Assembly (NCBI RefSeq): GCF_026000435.1
Contig: NZ_AP026763.1
Span: 2,728,001-2,792,000 of the forward strand
Reading direction: 5' to 3'
Source: Vibrio sp. STUT-A11
GTDB taxonomy: Bacteria > Pseudomonadota > Gammaproteobacteria > Enterobacterales > Vibrionaceae
DNA: 64,000 bases
Position numbers and translations under genes: made by a program
Shown: in pieces, positions 9,238 through 17,575 of the stretch
How positions within the stretch are numbered: the stretch's first letter is position 1
Layout of the letters: every line of letters begins with the position of its first letter
The notes under the pieces: model-generated
What the model was told of the DNA's origin: nothing
Databases searched by the model: none
The model's input: only the letters and a program-made list of their open reading frames with translations

Positions 9238-10143
9238 CTAAAGCAGTTCAGAAACGACATCAGCCAATTGATTGAAGGTGTTAGTACGTGACGAACTGGG
9301 ACGCCAAACCAAACCAATTTCTCGATAGGCTTGCTGACCTGGTGGATCGATGACCACTAAGTTTTGGTTATGTAGCAGCCCGTGCTCAATGGCCATCTGA
9401 GGAATAAAAGTCGTCCCCAGACCATTAGCCACCATTTGTACTAAGGTATGCAGACTTGTCGCCGTGAATGGATTGATTTTTTCTTTGTCCGTTAATTTAC
9501 ACGCAGAGACCGCATGTTCCGTAAGACAGTGTTCTTTCTCTAGAAGAAATACCGACTCATCTGGCAGATCCGCATAACAAATAGGTACCGGTACTGATGA
9601 CGCTTGGCTTGCACTGATCACCATTCGGAATGGGTCTTTTCCTACCACTCGGCTTTCCATTCCCTCAATTTCTACTGGTAACGCCAATATCAATACATCC
9701 AGTTCTCCATGTCTGAGAGCCTGTAATAAATTGTGTGTTGTGTCTTCTCGCAGCAGCATGTTGAGTTGTGGAAAACGATAGTTCACTTCCTGAACCAGAT
9801 CACTCAGCAAAAAAGGAGCAATAGTGGGAATACAGCCGACTTTCAGCTGTCCCTGCATCTCATCACCTTGGCACATTCGCCCCAGCTCAACTAAATCCTG
9901 CCCTTTCGCCAGCAGTTCACGGCCGCGCTTCACTACCATTTCACCGGTTTGAGTGAACACTAATGGGCTTTTTTTATCTTTCTTTTCATATAAAGGACAG
10001 CCAATCAAATCTTCTAGATTCTGAATGCCTTTGCTCAGGGTTGACTGACTGACAAAACAACGTACTGCTGCATCGCTAAAATGCCGTGTTTCGTGTAGTG
10101 TCACCAGGTAATATAACTGCTTTAAACTAGGCCACTTATTCAT
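9238..10143 (-). CDS. oxyR2: OxyR2, LysR-type peroxide sensor
   Basis: LysR-family regulator with an N-terminal winged helix-turn-helix (SDAAVRCFVSQSTLSKGIQNLE) and a substrate-binding-like C-terminal domain. Starting at the ATG at 10143 (MNKWPSLKQ) gives 301 residues and puts the redox pair at Cys206 and Cys215, separated by eight residues as in OxyR. Glu204 sits two residues before Cys206. From published work on Vibrio vulnificus, this residue distinguishes the hypersensitive OxyR2 from OxyR1 (Gly204). A GTG at 10161 is an alternative start. The divergent neighbour is a 2-Cys peroxiredoxin, the known OxyR2 target. The agreement of residue numbers supports the chosen start. Confidence 0.9.
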   Translation of the reverse strand: MNKWPSLKQLYYLVTLHETRHFSDAAVRCFVSQSTLSKGIQNLEDLIGCPLYEKKDKKSPLVFTQTGEMVVKRGRELLAKGQDLVELGRMCQGDEMQGQLKVGCIPTIAPFLLSDLVQEVNYRFPQLNMLLREDTTHNLLQALRHGELDVLILALPVEIEGMESRVVGKDPFRMVISASQASSVPVPICYADLPDESVFLLEKEHCLTEHAVSACKLTDKEKINPFTATSLHTLVQMVANGLGTTFIPQMAIEHGLLHNQNLVVIDPPGQQAYREIGLVWRPSSSRTNTFNQLADVVSELL

Positions 10144-10342
10144 AATTCTATTATTAATCACCGCTACAGAAGTGATCGAGTTAAGAGTTTTGTGATTATC
10201 GCTTTTTTCGATTAACTCAATCTATTTAATTCGCTTTTTTCAATACTACAATCTGTACTATAGTTTGTCTCGATTTAATACGGACCGAGACGGTATAACT
10301 CTATGCGTCTTGGAACTAACTATACTTTTTAGGAGCAAAAAA
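10144..10342. promoter_or_regulatory. Divergent oxyR2/prx promoter region
   Basis: A 200-bp AT-rich region between divergent genes. A TATAGT at 10259-10264 could be the -10 of the peroxiredoxin gene. ATTATC/GATTAA/ATCTAT elements near 10195-10226 are spaced roughly as OxyR half-sites. The assignment is tentative. Confidence 0.35.
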
Positions 10343-10948
10343 ATGGTACTAGTAGGTCGTCAAGCCCCTGATTTTACTGCTGCAGCTGTTCTTGGTAACG
10401 GTGAAATCGTTGATAACTTCAACTTTGCAGAATTCACTAAAGGTAAGAAAGCCGTTGTGTTCTTCTACCCACTAGATTTCACTTTCGTTTGCCCATCTGA
10501 GCTAATCGCATTCGACAACCGTCTAGCTGACTTCCAAGCTAAAGGCGTTGAAGTAATCGGCGTTTCTATCGACTCTCAGTTCTCTCACAACGCATGGCGT
10601 AACACTGCTATCGCTGATGGCGGTATCGGTCAAGTTAAATACCCACTAGTTGCTGACGTTAAGCACGAAATCTGTAAAGCTTACGACGTTGAGCACCCAG
10701 AAGCAGGCGTTGCTTTCCGTGGCTCTTTCCTAATTGACGAAGAAGGCACTGTACGTCACCAAGTAGTTAACGACCTACCTCTAGGCCGTAACATCGACGA
10801 AATGCTACGTATGGTTGACGCACTTAACTTCCACCAGAAGCACGGCGAAGTATGTCCTGCACAGTGGGAAGAAGGTAAAGCAGGTATGGACGCATCTCCA
10901 CAAGGTGTTGCAGCATTCCTATCTGAGAACGCAGCTGACCTAGCGTAA
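10343..10948 (+). CDS. 2-Cys peroxiredoxin (AhpC/Prx family)
   Basis: Thiol peroxidase reducing hydrogen peroxide and organic peroxides. The 201-residue protein has the peroxidatic Cys50 in FTFVCPSE and the resolving Cys171 in GEVCPAQW. It has a GGIG motif (93-96) but no C-terminal YF, so it is only partly like the overoxidation-sensitive type. The start MVLVGRQAPDF at 10343 is preceded by AGGAG; the 26-residue upstream extension is not family-like. Codon choice is strongly biased, as in highly expressed genes. Divergence from oxyR2 fits the Prx2 role described in other vibrios. Confidence 0.95.
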   Translation: MVLVGRQAPDFTAAAVLGNGEIVDNFNFAEFTKGKKAVVFFYPLDFTFVCPSELIAFDNRLADFQAKGVEVIGVSIDSQFSHNAWRNTAIADGGIGQVKYPLVADVKHEICKAYDVEHPEAGVAFRGSFLIDEEGTVRHQVVNDLPLGRNIDEMLRMVDALNFHQKHGEVCPAQWEEGKAGMDASPQGVAAFLSENAADLA

Positions 10949-11058
10949 TAAACTAGACCTCACCCAAGCTCAACGGGTGAATTGGTTGGATGTATATATA
11001 AAGCAAAAGCTATAGCGGAGTAACCGCAAGCGCCAATCAGTCTAAGTAAAGTCTTATT

Positions 11059-11091
11059 AAAGCCCAGGGCATCGCTCTGGGCTTTCTTTTT
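11059..11091 (+). terminator. Terminator of the peroxiredoxin gene
   Basis: AAAGCCCAG/CTGGGCTTT perfect 9-bp stem followed by CTTTTT. It lies 110 bp after the stop. The intervening UTR contains a TCACCC/GGGTGA hairpin, so a 3'-UTR small RNA is conceivable but unproven. Confidence 0.85.
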
Positions 11092-11218
11092 CATTGTCAG
11101 ACCACAAATGAGGTAATGCCCTGGGGCTAACTTTACCTCCATTTCCCAAAGCCTCTATACAGATTCTCACTGTTGTCCTTGTTACTATTTATTGAAAAGT
11201 TACATTTGGGACAACCAC

Positions 11219-11962
11219 ATGATCACTCAATTAGAAGTCTGCATCGACAACATTGAATCTCTTCAGCATGCCATTTCTGGCGGTGCGACACGTATTGAAC
11301 TCTGCTCTTCACTGGCTTTAGGCGGACTAACCCCGAGTTACGGTTTTATGCAGCAAGCAGCAAAACTTTCTACTGTTCCCGTCTACGCAATGATTCGTCC
11401 TCGCCAGGGAGACTTCCTTTATAACCAACAAGAAATCGAACTGATGCGTTGGGACATCGAAGCCGCACACCAAGCTGGCTTGACCGGTGTGGTTTTCGGT
11501 GTACTGACTCTAGATGGTGAGATTCATAGAGCGTATGCGACAGCGCTGTGTGAGCTTGCACAGGCGCTTGGATTAGGGGTCACTTTCCACCGAGCTTTTG
11601 ATCAGTGCCGCAACGCTGAGCAAGCTTTAGAAGATGTCATAAGCTTGGGGTGTGAGCGTCTACTGACATCCGGCTTGGCACCATCAGCGTCTATCGGCAG
11701 CGATGTGATCAAATCACTAGTAAAACAAGCCAATGGGCGTATTAATATCATGGCGGGCGCTGGCATTAATGCGGATAACGTACGCGCTTTAGTAAAAAGG
11801 ACTCTCGTACAAGAAGTGCACCTTTCAGGCAAGAGCACACGCCCAAGTGAGATGGTCTTTATCGCGAATCAGAGCAAAATGGGCGCATCTGATGTCGATG
11901 ACTTTACGATTCCTGTTACCAGTACAGCCGCCATTGCCAGCGTGGTCTCAGCTCTCAAATAA
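11219..11962 (+). CDS. cutC: CutC family protein
   Basis: TIM-barrel protein of the CutC family (247 aa), historically linked to copper tolerance; its biochemical role is not settled. Recognisable motifs are LEVCIDNIESLQHAISGGATRIELCSSLALGGLTPS (split here from residues 4-40), YAMIRPRQGDF and VTFHRAFDQ. The ATG at 11219 is preferred over a TTG at 11192 because GGGA precedes it at 7 bp and the family begins there. Confidence 0.93.
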   Translation: MITQLEVCIDNIESLQHAISGGATRIELCSSLALGGLTPSYGFMQQAAKLSTVPVYAMIRPRQGDFLYNQQEIELMRWDIEAAHQAGLTGVVFGVLTLDGEIHRAYATALCELAQALGLGVTFHRAFDQCRNAEQALEDVISLGCERLLTSGLAPSASIGSDVIKSLVKQANGRINIMAGAGINADNVRALVKRTLVQEVHLSGKSTRPSEMVFIANQSKMGASDVDDFTIPVTSTAAIASVVSALK

Positions 11963-12031
11963 AAGCTTAGATACTCCGCCACCTACAATTGAATGCTAAC
12001 ATATTGATAATCAAGGATTGAGGAATGAAGT

Positions 12032-12808
12032 ATGTCTAAGCTGAAAAACAAGGAATACGAAAAAGAGCTCAAAAAGCTGCAAATCGAACTGGTTAAGCTC
12101 CAGGAATGGGTTAAGCACAAAGGATTAAAAGTGGTTGTGCTGTTCGAAGGCCGCGACGCAGCAGGAAAAGGCGGCGTGATAAAACGTATTACAGAAAAGC
12201 TCAACCCACGAGTATGTCGCGTTGCTGCCCTACCCGCCCCAACGGAGAAAGAGAAGACACAGTGGTATTTTCAACGTTATGTGGCGCATTTACCTTCCGC
12301 GGGAGAAATCGTCTTATTTGACCGCAGTTGGTATAACCGAGCTGGTGTTGAGAAAGTCATGGGCTTTTGTACATCGGACGAGTACGAGGAGTTCTTGCGT
12401 TCATGCCCTGAGTTTGAACGTATGTTACAGCGTTCAGGCATCATCTTGATAAAATATTGGTTTTCCGTCTCTGATGAAGAGCAGGAGAAGCGGTTCCTGG
12501 GACGCATTAATACACCGATAAAACGTTGGAAGTTCAGCCCTATGGACTTAGAATCTCGTCACCGCTGGATCGAGTACTCAGAAGCGAAAGATAAGATGTT
12601 TGCCTATACCGATACCAAAAACTGTCCTTGGTGGGTAGTGCCGTCCGATTCTAAAAAGAAAGCTCGCCTAAATTGTATCAGCCATCTTTTGAATCAGATT
12701 GATTACAAGGCACTTGAATATCCACCCGTTGAACTTCCAGAGCTAAGCAAAGAAGGGTATGTCAGAGCGCCAATCGACGATCAAACCTTTGTGCCAGAGA
12801 AATATTAG
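12032..12808 (+). CDS. ppk2: Polyphosphate kinase 2
   Basis: PPK2 enzymes transfer phosphate between polyphosphate and nucleoside diphosphates, usually in the direction of NTP synthesis. The 258-residue single-domain protein has the Walker A-like loop FEGRDAAGKGGVIKR (about 37-51), the lid/Walker B region VLFDRSWYNRAGVEKVMGF, and W/R-rich motifs (RWKFSPMDLESRHRW) of the family. It is unrelated in fold to the PPK1 encoded at 29.9 kb, so this organism carries both kinds. The gene has its own terminator and no obvious operon partner. Confidence 0.95.
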   Translation: MSKLKNKEYEKELKKLQIELVKLQEWVKHKGLKVVVLFEGRDAAGKGGVIKRITEKLNPRVCRVAALPAPTEKEKTQWYFQRYVAHLPSAGEIVLFDRSWYNRAGVEKVMGFCTSDEYEEFLRSCPEFERMLQRSGIILIKYWFSVSDEEQEKRFLGRINTPIKRWKFSPMDLESRHRWIEYSEAKDKMFAYTDTKNCPWWVVPSDSKKKARLNCISHLLNQIDYKALEYPPVELPELSKEGYVRAPIDDQTFVPEKY

Positions 12809-12838
12809 TAACCTTTTGAGATGATGTTTACCGCAGTT

Positions 12839-12863
12839 TGGGGCTTCTACACCTGAAGCCCCA
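12839..12863 (+). terminator. Terminator of ppk2
   Basis: TGGGGCTTC/GAAGCCCCA stem; the T-tract (CATTTTG) is weak. Confidence 0.65.
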
Positions 12864-12936
12864 CATTTTGAGTTATCTGTACTGCACTCTCGCAATATCT
12901 ATATACTCTAGTAACTTCATTGAGAATAAAATATGT

Positions 12937-13266
12937 TTAGAATATTTTATTTTCTAAAACATAATCTTTAGAAATATTATTTAGTACATTCACAGAAATA
13001 ACACCATCATTGTTCAATAAATCATTTTTAATTTCCTGTAAATATTTAGTCATTATATACTTAGCCTTTTCAGCAAAGTCTGAATCAACCGCTTGGTCTT
13101 GATAATTGTGTACATAAGACTGGCAGAATCGCAGGATCAAAAAGTAAGCACAAATATTAACATTTTCTACTTCAATAAGACTTTTCATATGCGTACCTAA
13201 AGTAACATATGAGTCTGTACCATTAAGGCTAGTATTAAATTCTTCAATTGCTGAAATAACATCCAT
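12937..13266 (-). CDS. Uncharacterised 109-aa protein
   Basis: I do not recognise this protein. It is 109 residues, mostly predicted helical, with no signal peptide or membrane segment and a cluster of polar/acidic residues toward the end. AGAGGA at correct spacing before the ATG supports translation. Base composition is clearly more AT-rich than the flanking genes. It is divergently transcribed from the XRE regulator 130 bp away, a layout seen when a regulator controls its neighbour; it could equally be an unrelated acquired gene. Confidence 0.65.
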   Translation of the reverse strand: MDVISAIEEFNTSLNGTDSYVTLGTHMKSLIEVENVNICAYFLILRFCQSYVHNYQDQAVDSDFAEKAKYIMTKYLQEIKNDLLNNDGVISVNVLNNISKDYVLENKIF

Positions 13267-13398
13267 AATAACATCCTCTATGTGATTGGAATTATATTCT
13301 ACACCTAATTTAAATTAATTCTATATGAATATATTTTTCAATATTTAATTACAAGCATTAATATGCTATCATTTTTTTTATTTTCAATTTCATTCATT

Positions 13399-14259
13399 AT
13401 GGATAGCATCGATTTTAAAGCAATTGGAGAGAGGCTACGTGCTTACCGCCTCAACAACTCACTCAGTCCGGCAGAGGTTGCTGCGTCATTAGGTATATCC
13501 CGCTCTGCGGTTTACCGGTTAGAAAGTGGGGAAATTGTTAAAATTGAAACGCTTGAAAAGTTAGCAAAGCTATTCAATACCTCAATTTCGACTTTACTCG
13601 GTTTGGGCATGGAGTATTACTCTAATGCGAATGGATTTTTTGAGCGCATGCGCCAACTTGAAAACGTGTCTACCCATGTATATTGTCATTTCGACCCTTT
13701 CTCCTATTTGTTGACGTCAGATAATTACGATGATTACCTTAAAACCATGTTGTCAGAAAGCGCTCAGGACGAATCGGTTATTCAAGATTTTGAGCAAACA
13801 CTTGCCACATTAAAAGAAAGGAAAAAGAGTACCAGCCATCCCAAGATTATTAATTTAATCAGTTCTCATCACTTAGAACGTTTTTTATATTTGGGTTTAG
13901 TCGGCACCTTAGACTTATCACCAAGCGTCAAGATGAAGCGCATTCTGCAAGCTCGGGATGAAGTAAAATCGTTACTTTCTAAAATAGACATGGATAACAA
14001 TATTGAGGTCATGATCTCTAAAGAGATGATCCCTAATACGACCTTCCAATTTTTTTACAATGACACTCAACCCATTGCTCTAGCTATCAGCCCATTTAAG
14101 CTCGGAGAGTTTCCCAGCCTATCCAACGGCATTGCATCGATTACCACATCAAAATCGATCATACTTCAATACCAGAAGATGTTTACGAACTTATGCAATG
14201 GTTCGATGGCGAATGACGATGCCAAACAGTACATTGAATCTCTGTTAGATAAATACTAA
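13399..14259 (+). CDS. XRE-family transcriptional regulator
   Basis: The N-terminus (residues 6-60) is an XRE helix-turn-helix (IGERLRAYRLNNSLSPAEVA, then ISRSAVYRLESGEI). About 220 residues of unrecognised sequence follow, presumably an effector-binding domain. The ATG at 13399 (MDSIDFKAIGERLR, 286 aa) is preferred to one at 13363, which would add a hydrophobic leader unlike DNA-binding proteins; neither has a good ribosome-binding site. It converges on maeB, the last gene of the orotate-type catabolic operon, so it is a candidate local regulator. This is positional inference only. Confidence 0.85.
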   Translation: MDSIDFKAIGERLRAYRLNNSLSPAEVAASLGISRSAVYRLESGEIVKIETLEKLAKLFNTSISTLLGLGMEYYSNANGFFERMRQLENVSTHVYCHFDPFSYLLTSDNYDDYLKTMLSESAQDESVIQDFEQTLATLKERKKSTSHPKIINLISSHHLERFLYLGLVGTLDLSPSVKMKRILQARDEVKSLLSKIDMDNNIEVMISKEMIPNTTFQFFYNDTQPIALAISPFKLGEFPSLSNGIASITTSKSIILQYQKMFTNLCNGSMANDDAKQYIESLLDKY

Positions 14260-14279
14260 AACAGGGCTTTCGCCCTGTT
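14260..14279. terminator. Bidirectional terminator between regulator and maeB
   Basis: AACAGGGC-TTTC-GCCCTGTT stem, with short T-tracts on both strands. Confidence 0.75.
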
Positions 14280-14283
14280 ACAC

Positions 14284-16446
14284 TTATAGACTCGCGGCAA
14301 TGACTGCACTCATATTGACCACTCGTCTCACAGAGGCGGCTGGCGTCAATATATGAATATTATTATCACAGCCAAGTAAAAAAGGCCCGACCGTCACACC
14401 TTGACAGCTAATTACCTTAAGTAAATTGTAAGTAATATTCGCACTATCCACGTTAGGCATCACCAACACGTTGGCTTCTTTCTCACGAATCGCCCCCGGC
14501 ATGGCTTTGCTACGTATATCTAAAGAAAGCGCAGAATCGGCTTGCATTACGCCGGCGACATTCAAGTGCGGATAGGTATGCTCCAAGCGTTCTTTTGCTG
14601 CACTCATTCTTCGATATGACTCAGAGTTAGTGTCGTGAGCGTTTGTCAAAAAGGCAATGCTGGGCTGGATACCCATTTTTTCTGCCTCTTTCGCCGCCAA
14701 AACTGCAATATCAGCCAGTTGCTGTTCTGACGGAGTCTCATTTACGTAAGTATCACAGATGAATAAGCTTCGGCCTTTCATGAGTAATAAGTTCATCGCC
14801 GCCAAAGTGCTGCCTTTCATCTCTGGCGTGGCAACGTGTTCCAAGTGATTCAGGAAGCTGTCTTCAAGCCCGCAGATCATTCCTTGAGCATCACCAGAAT
14901 CCACCAGCAAACGACCTTGCAGAGTTCGGCTAGTTAGGCTGTGATCTACACCCACCACTTCAATATCTTTCCCTACCATCACGGTAGAGTTGAGTTCGGT
15001 TAGATGACTTTCGATTGTGTGTCTATCTCCTAAAAGGACAGGCTGCGCAATACCTTCGTCGACTAATACTTGAGCCGCCTGTAGTATTCGCTTGTCTTCG
15101 CCTTCAGTAAATACAATTTTCGGACAATGAAGCATGGCGCGTTCAAATACTGGCTTCATGATTAGGCCAGTGTGATAAATCGATGCCTCTAAGAACTTAC
15201 GATACTCAGCAATATCAAAATCGGTATTTTTAGCAATGCCAGCTTTCAGCGCACATTCAGCAACTGCAGGCGCAATCGCCGAGATTAAGCGCGGATCAAA
15301 TGGCTTGGGAATAATGTAATCTGGTCCAAACGAAAACGTCTGGCCACTGTATGCCTGGCTGGTTTTGTCGGTAGAAGCCGACATTTTAGTCAGTTTCGAA
15401 ATCGCCTTCACCGTCGCGACTTTCATCTCTTCAGTAATTGCAGACGCACCTACGTCGAGCGCACCACGGAAAATAAATGGAAAACAAAGAACATTGTTCA
15501 CTTGGTTGGGATAATCCGAACGACCAGTCGCGATGATACAATCAGGTCGAACCGATTTAGCTACTTCTGGACGAATCTCTGGTTCTGGGTTTGCCAATGC
15601 CAAGATGACGGGCTTCTCCGCCATTGTCATCAGCATCTCTGGTTTCAGCAACCCCGCAGCAGAGCAACCTAAAAAGACATCCGCATCTTTAACCGCATCA
15701 GCCACCGTGCGATCTGAAGTTTCGACTGCAAAGGCTTGCTTAGTTTTATCCAAACCTGTGCGCTCAGTTGTGACGACACCTTTGGAGTCGACCAGTTTGA
15801 TGTTCTCTTTTTGTAGTCCTAATTTAACCAGCAAGTTTAAACAGGCGATCGCCGCGGCCCCAGCGCCAGAGCAGACCAGTTTTACCTTTTCAATTTGTTT
15901 ACCAACCAAATCCAACGCATTAATAATCGCGGCTGAAGAGATGATCGCCGTACCGTGCTGATCGTCATGAAAGACAGGAATGTTCATTCGCTCACGAAGT
16001 TTTTCTTCAATATAGAAACACTCAGGCGCTTTGATATCTTCAAGGTTAATCCCGCCCAGCGTCGGCTCAAGCATGGCTATAGCTTCAACAAGCTTATCGG
16101 GATCGGATTCATCCAGTTCAATGTCAAACACATCAATCCCAGAGAACGCCTTGAATAAACACGCTTTTCCTTCCATAACTGGTTTAGAGGCAAGAGCACC
16201 TATGTTACCTAAGCCAAGTACCGCCGAGCCATTACTAATGACACCGACCAAGTTAGAGCGCGACGTGTACTTTGAGGCAAGCTCGGGGTTAGCCGCAATC
16301 TCTTCACACGGAAATGCCACGCCCGGGGAGTAAGCCAGTGACAGGTCTATCTGACTGGCAAGAGGTTTCGTTGGGGTAATTTCTAGTTTTCCAGGTTTTG
16401 GAAACTGATGGTAGTTGAGTGCGTCAGTTCTTAATTTATCCGACAT
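14284..16446 (-). CDS. maeB: NADP-dependent malic enzyme with PTA-like domain
   Basis: Oxidatively decarboxylates malate to pyruvate and NADPH. The N-terminal two thirds hold the malic enzyme and NAD(P)-binding domains (SLAYSPGVAFPCEEI, FHDDQHGTAIISSAAIIN, CSGAGAAAIACLN). The C-terminal third is a phosphotransacetylase-like domain, regulatory in MaeB. The protein has 720 residues against about 759 in Escherichia coli; by memory of that protein, the gap is a missing stretch of about 35 residues inside the PTA-like domain. It is the last gene of a minus-strand operon whose other products make aspartate and fumarate. A dedicated role in turning fumarate-derived malate into pyruvate is therefore likely. 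Confidence 0.95.
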   Translation of the reverse strand: MSDKLRTDALNYHQFPKPGKLEITPTKPLASQIDLSLAYSPGVAFPCEEIAANPELASKYTSRSNLVGVISNGSAVLGLGNIGALASKPVMEGKACLFKAFSGIDVFDIELDESDPDKLVEAIAMLEPTLGGINLEDIKAPECFYIEEKLRERMNIPVFHDDQHGTAIISSAAIINALDLVGKQIEKVKLVCSGAGAAAIACLNLLVKLGLQKENIKLVDSKGVVTTERTGLDKTKQAFAVETSDRTVADAVKDADVFLGCSAAGLLKPEMLMTMAEKPVILALANPEPEIRPEVAKSVRPDCIIATGRSDYPNQVNNVLCFPFIFRGALDVGASAITEEMKVATVKAISKLTKMSASTDKTSQAYSGQTFSFGPDYIIPKPFDPRLISAIAPAVAECALKAGIAKNTDFDIAEYRKFLEASIYHTGLIMKPVFERAMLHCPKIVFTEGEDKRILQAAQVLVDEGIAQPVLLGDRHTIESHLTELNSTVMVGKDIEVVGVDHSLTSRTLQGRLLVDSGDAQGMICGLEDSFLNHLEHVATPEMKGSTLAAMNLLLMKGRSLFICDTYVNETPSEQQLADIAVLAAKEAEKMGIQPSIAFLTNAHDTNSESYRRMSAAKERLEHTYPHLNVAGVMQADSALSLDIRSKAMPGAIREKEANVLVMPNVDSANITYNLLKVISCQGVTVGPFLLGCDNNIHILTPAASVRRVVNMSAVIAASL

Positions 16447-16528
16447 ATTGTCCGCCTAATAATACATGAATGAGTAGCATCGACATCTGAGCCACTCATT
16501 GCTATAACCCACGTTAATTGCTTTAACC

Positions 16529-17566
16529 CTATTTAATTGCCCATTCCAGAGTCTGTCCTGCCAAGAACGGCGTCACATCACCACCACCGATAACATTCAC
16601 TTTTTCAGGAACAACATAGTCTTGCTTAACTAAGGTAATTGTTTCTTTGTTGATTGGTTTGTTGTAGAAATTTGCGCCGTTAATTGAGGTGAACTTCTCT
16701 AAATTTTCTAGCGCATTTTCTTTCTCAAAAATCGAGGCATAAACCGACAAGGCAACCATAGAGTTGAATGCGCCAGCACACCCACAACTGCTTTCTTTAT
16801 GCGACGTATCGTGTGGTGCTGAATCAGTACCCAAGAAGAACTTGCTGTTGTCTTGTGCGGTCACTACTTTGACAAGTGCGCGTCTATGCTCTTCTCGTTT
16901 TAAAATCGGTAAACAATAGTTGTGTGGTCGGATCCCACCAACTAACAACGCATTGCGATCGTACAACAAGTGTTGAGGAGTAATCGTTGCAGCGACATTA
17001 GCGCCTTTAGATAATACAAACTCAGCCGCCTCTGATGTTGTTGCGTGCTCAACCACAACACGCAAGATAGGAAATCGTTCCGTTAAAGGCGCAAGTACTG
17101 TTTCGACAAATCGATTTTCACGGTCAAAAATATCCACCTTTGCTTGAGTTACTTCACCATGAATCAACAGTGGAATATCGTACTCCTGCATTTTTTCAAG
17201 AATCGGATACACCTTCTCGATAGAGGTGACACCATGAGCAGAGTTGGTCGTCGCATTCGCAGGATAGAGTTTGACAGCTTGAATTAGCTCAGATTGATAA
17301 CCTTCAATAAGATCATTTACATCCGTGCTGTCAGACAAATAGGCGGTCATTAATGGCTCAAACGTATGCGCTTTCGGTAGTGCTGCTAGAATACGTTCGC
17401 GGTATTGACGAATATCGCTGGAACGGATCAGTGGCGGCACTAAATTTGGCATAACAATCGCGCGGCCAAAATGTTCACTACTGAACGGCAGCACAGTTTC
17501 TAACATTTCGCCATCGCGTAGGTGCAGGTGCCAATCATCAGGTTTTGCAATAGTAATTTCCATCAT
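16529..17566 (-). CDS. pyrC: Dihydroorotase (PyrC type)
   Basis: Zinc amidohydrolase that interconverts dihydroorotate and N-carbamoyl-L-aspartate. The 345-residue protein has all the binuclear metal ligands: H13 and H15 (DDWHLHLRD), the carboxylated lysine K99 (VKLYPA), H136 (LIHGE), H174 (VEHATT) and D248 (GTDSAPH). It resembles the short enterobacterial PyrC class. AGGAG suggests that the second of two tandem ATGs (17563) is used. It lies between pyrD and maeB in an operon with a carbamoylase and aspartase, so hydrolysis of dihydroorotate is the more likely direction here. Confidence 0.95.
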   Translation of the reverse strand: MMEITIAKPDDWHLHLRDGEMLETVLPFSSEHFGRAIVMPNLVPPLIRSSDIRQYRERILAALPKAHTFEPLMTAYLSDSTDVNDLIEGYQSELIQAVKLYPANATTNSAHGVTSIEKVYPILEKMQEYDIPLLIHGEVTQAKVDIFDRENRFVETVLAPLTERFPILRVVVEHATTSEAAEFVLSKGANVAATITPQHLLYDRNALLVGGIRPHNYCLPILKREEHRRALVKVVTAQDNSKFFLGTDSAPHDTSHKESSCGCAGAFNSMVALSVYASIFEKENALENLEKFTSINGANFYNKPINKETITLVKQDYVVPEKVNVIGGGDVTPFLAGQTLEWAIK

Positions 17567-17575
17567 AAGCTCCTG

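Noticed and set aside
10949..11092. A 3'-UTR small RNA after the peroxiredoxin gene
   Set aside because: Hairpin and terminator are present, but nothing in the sequence distinguishes it from an ordinary 3' UTR.
15533..15961. 142-codon frame opposite maeB
   Set aside because: Antisense shadow within a well-conserved enzyme gene.
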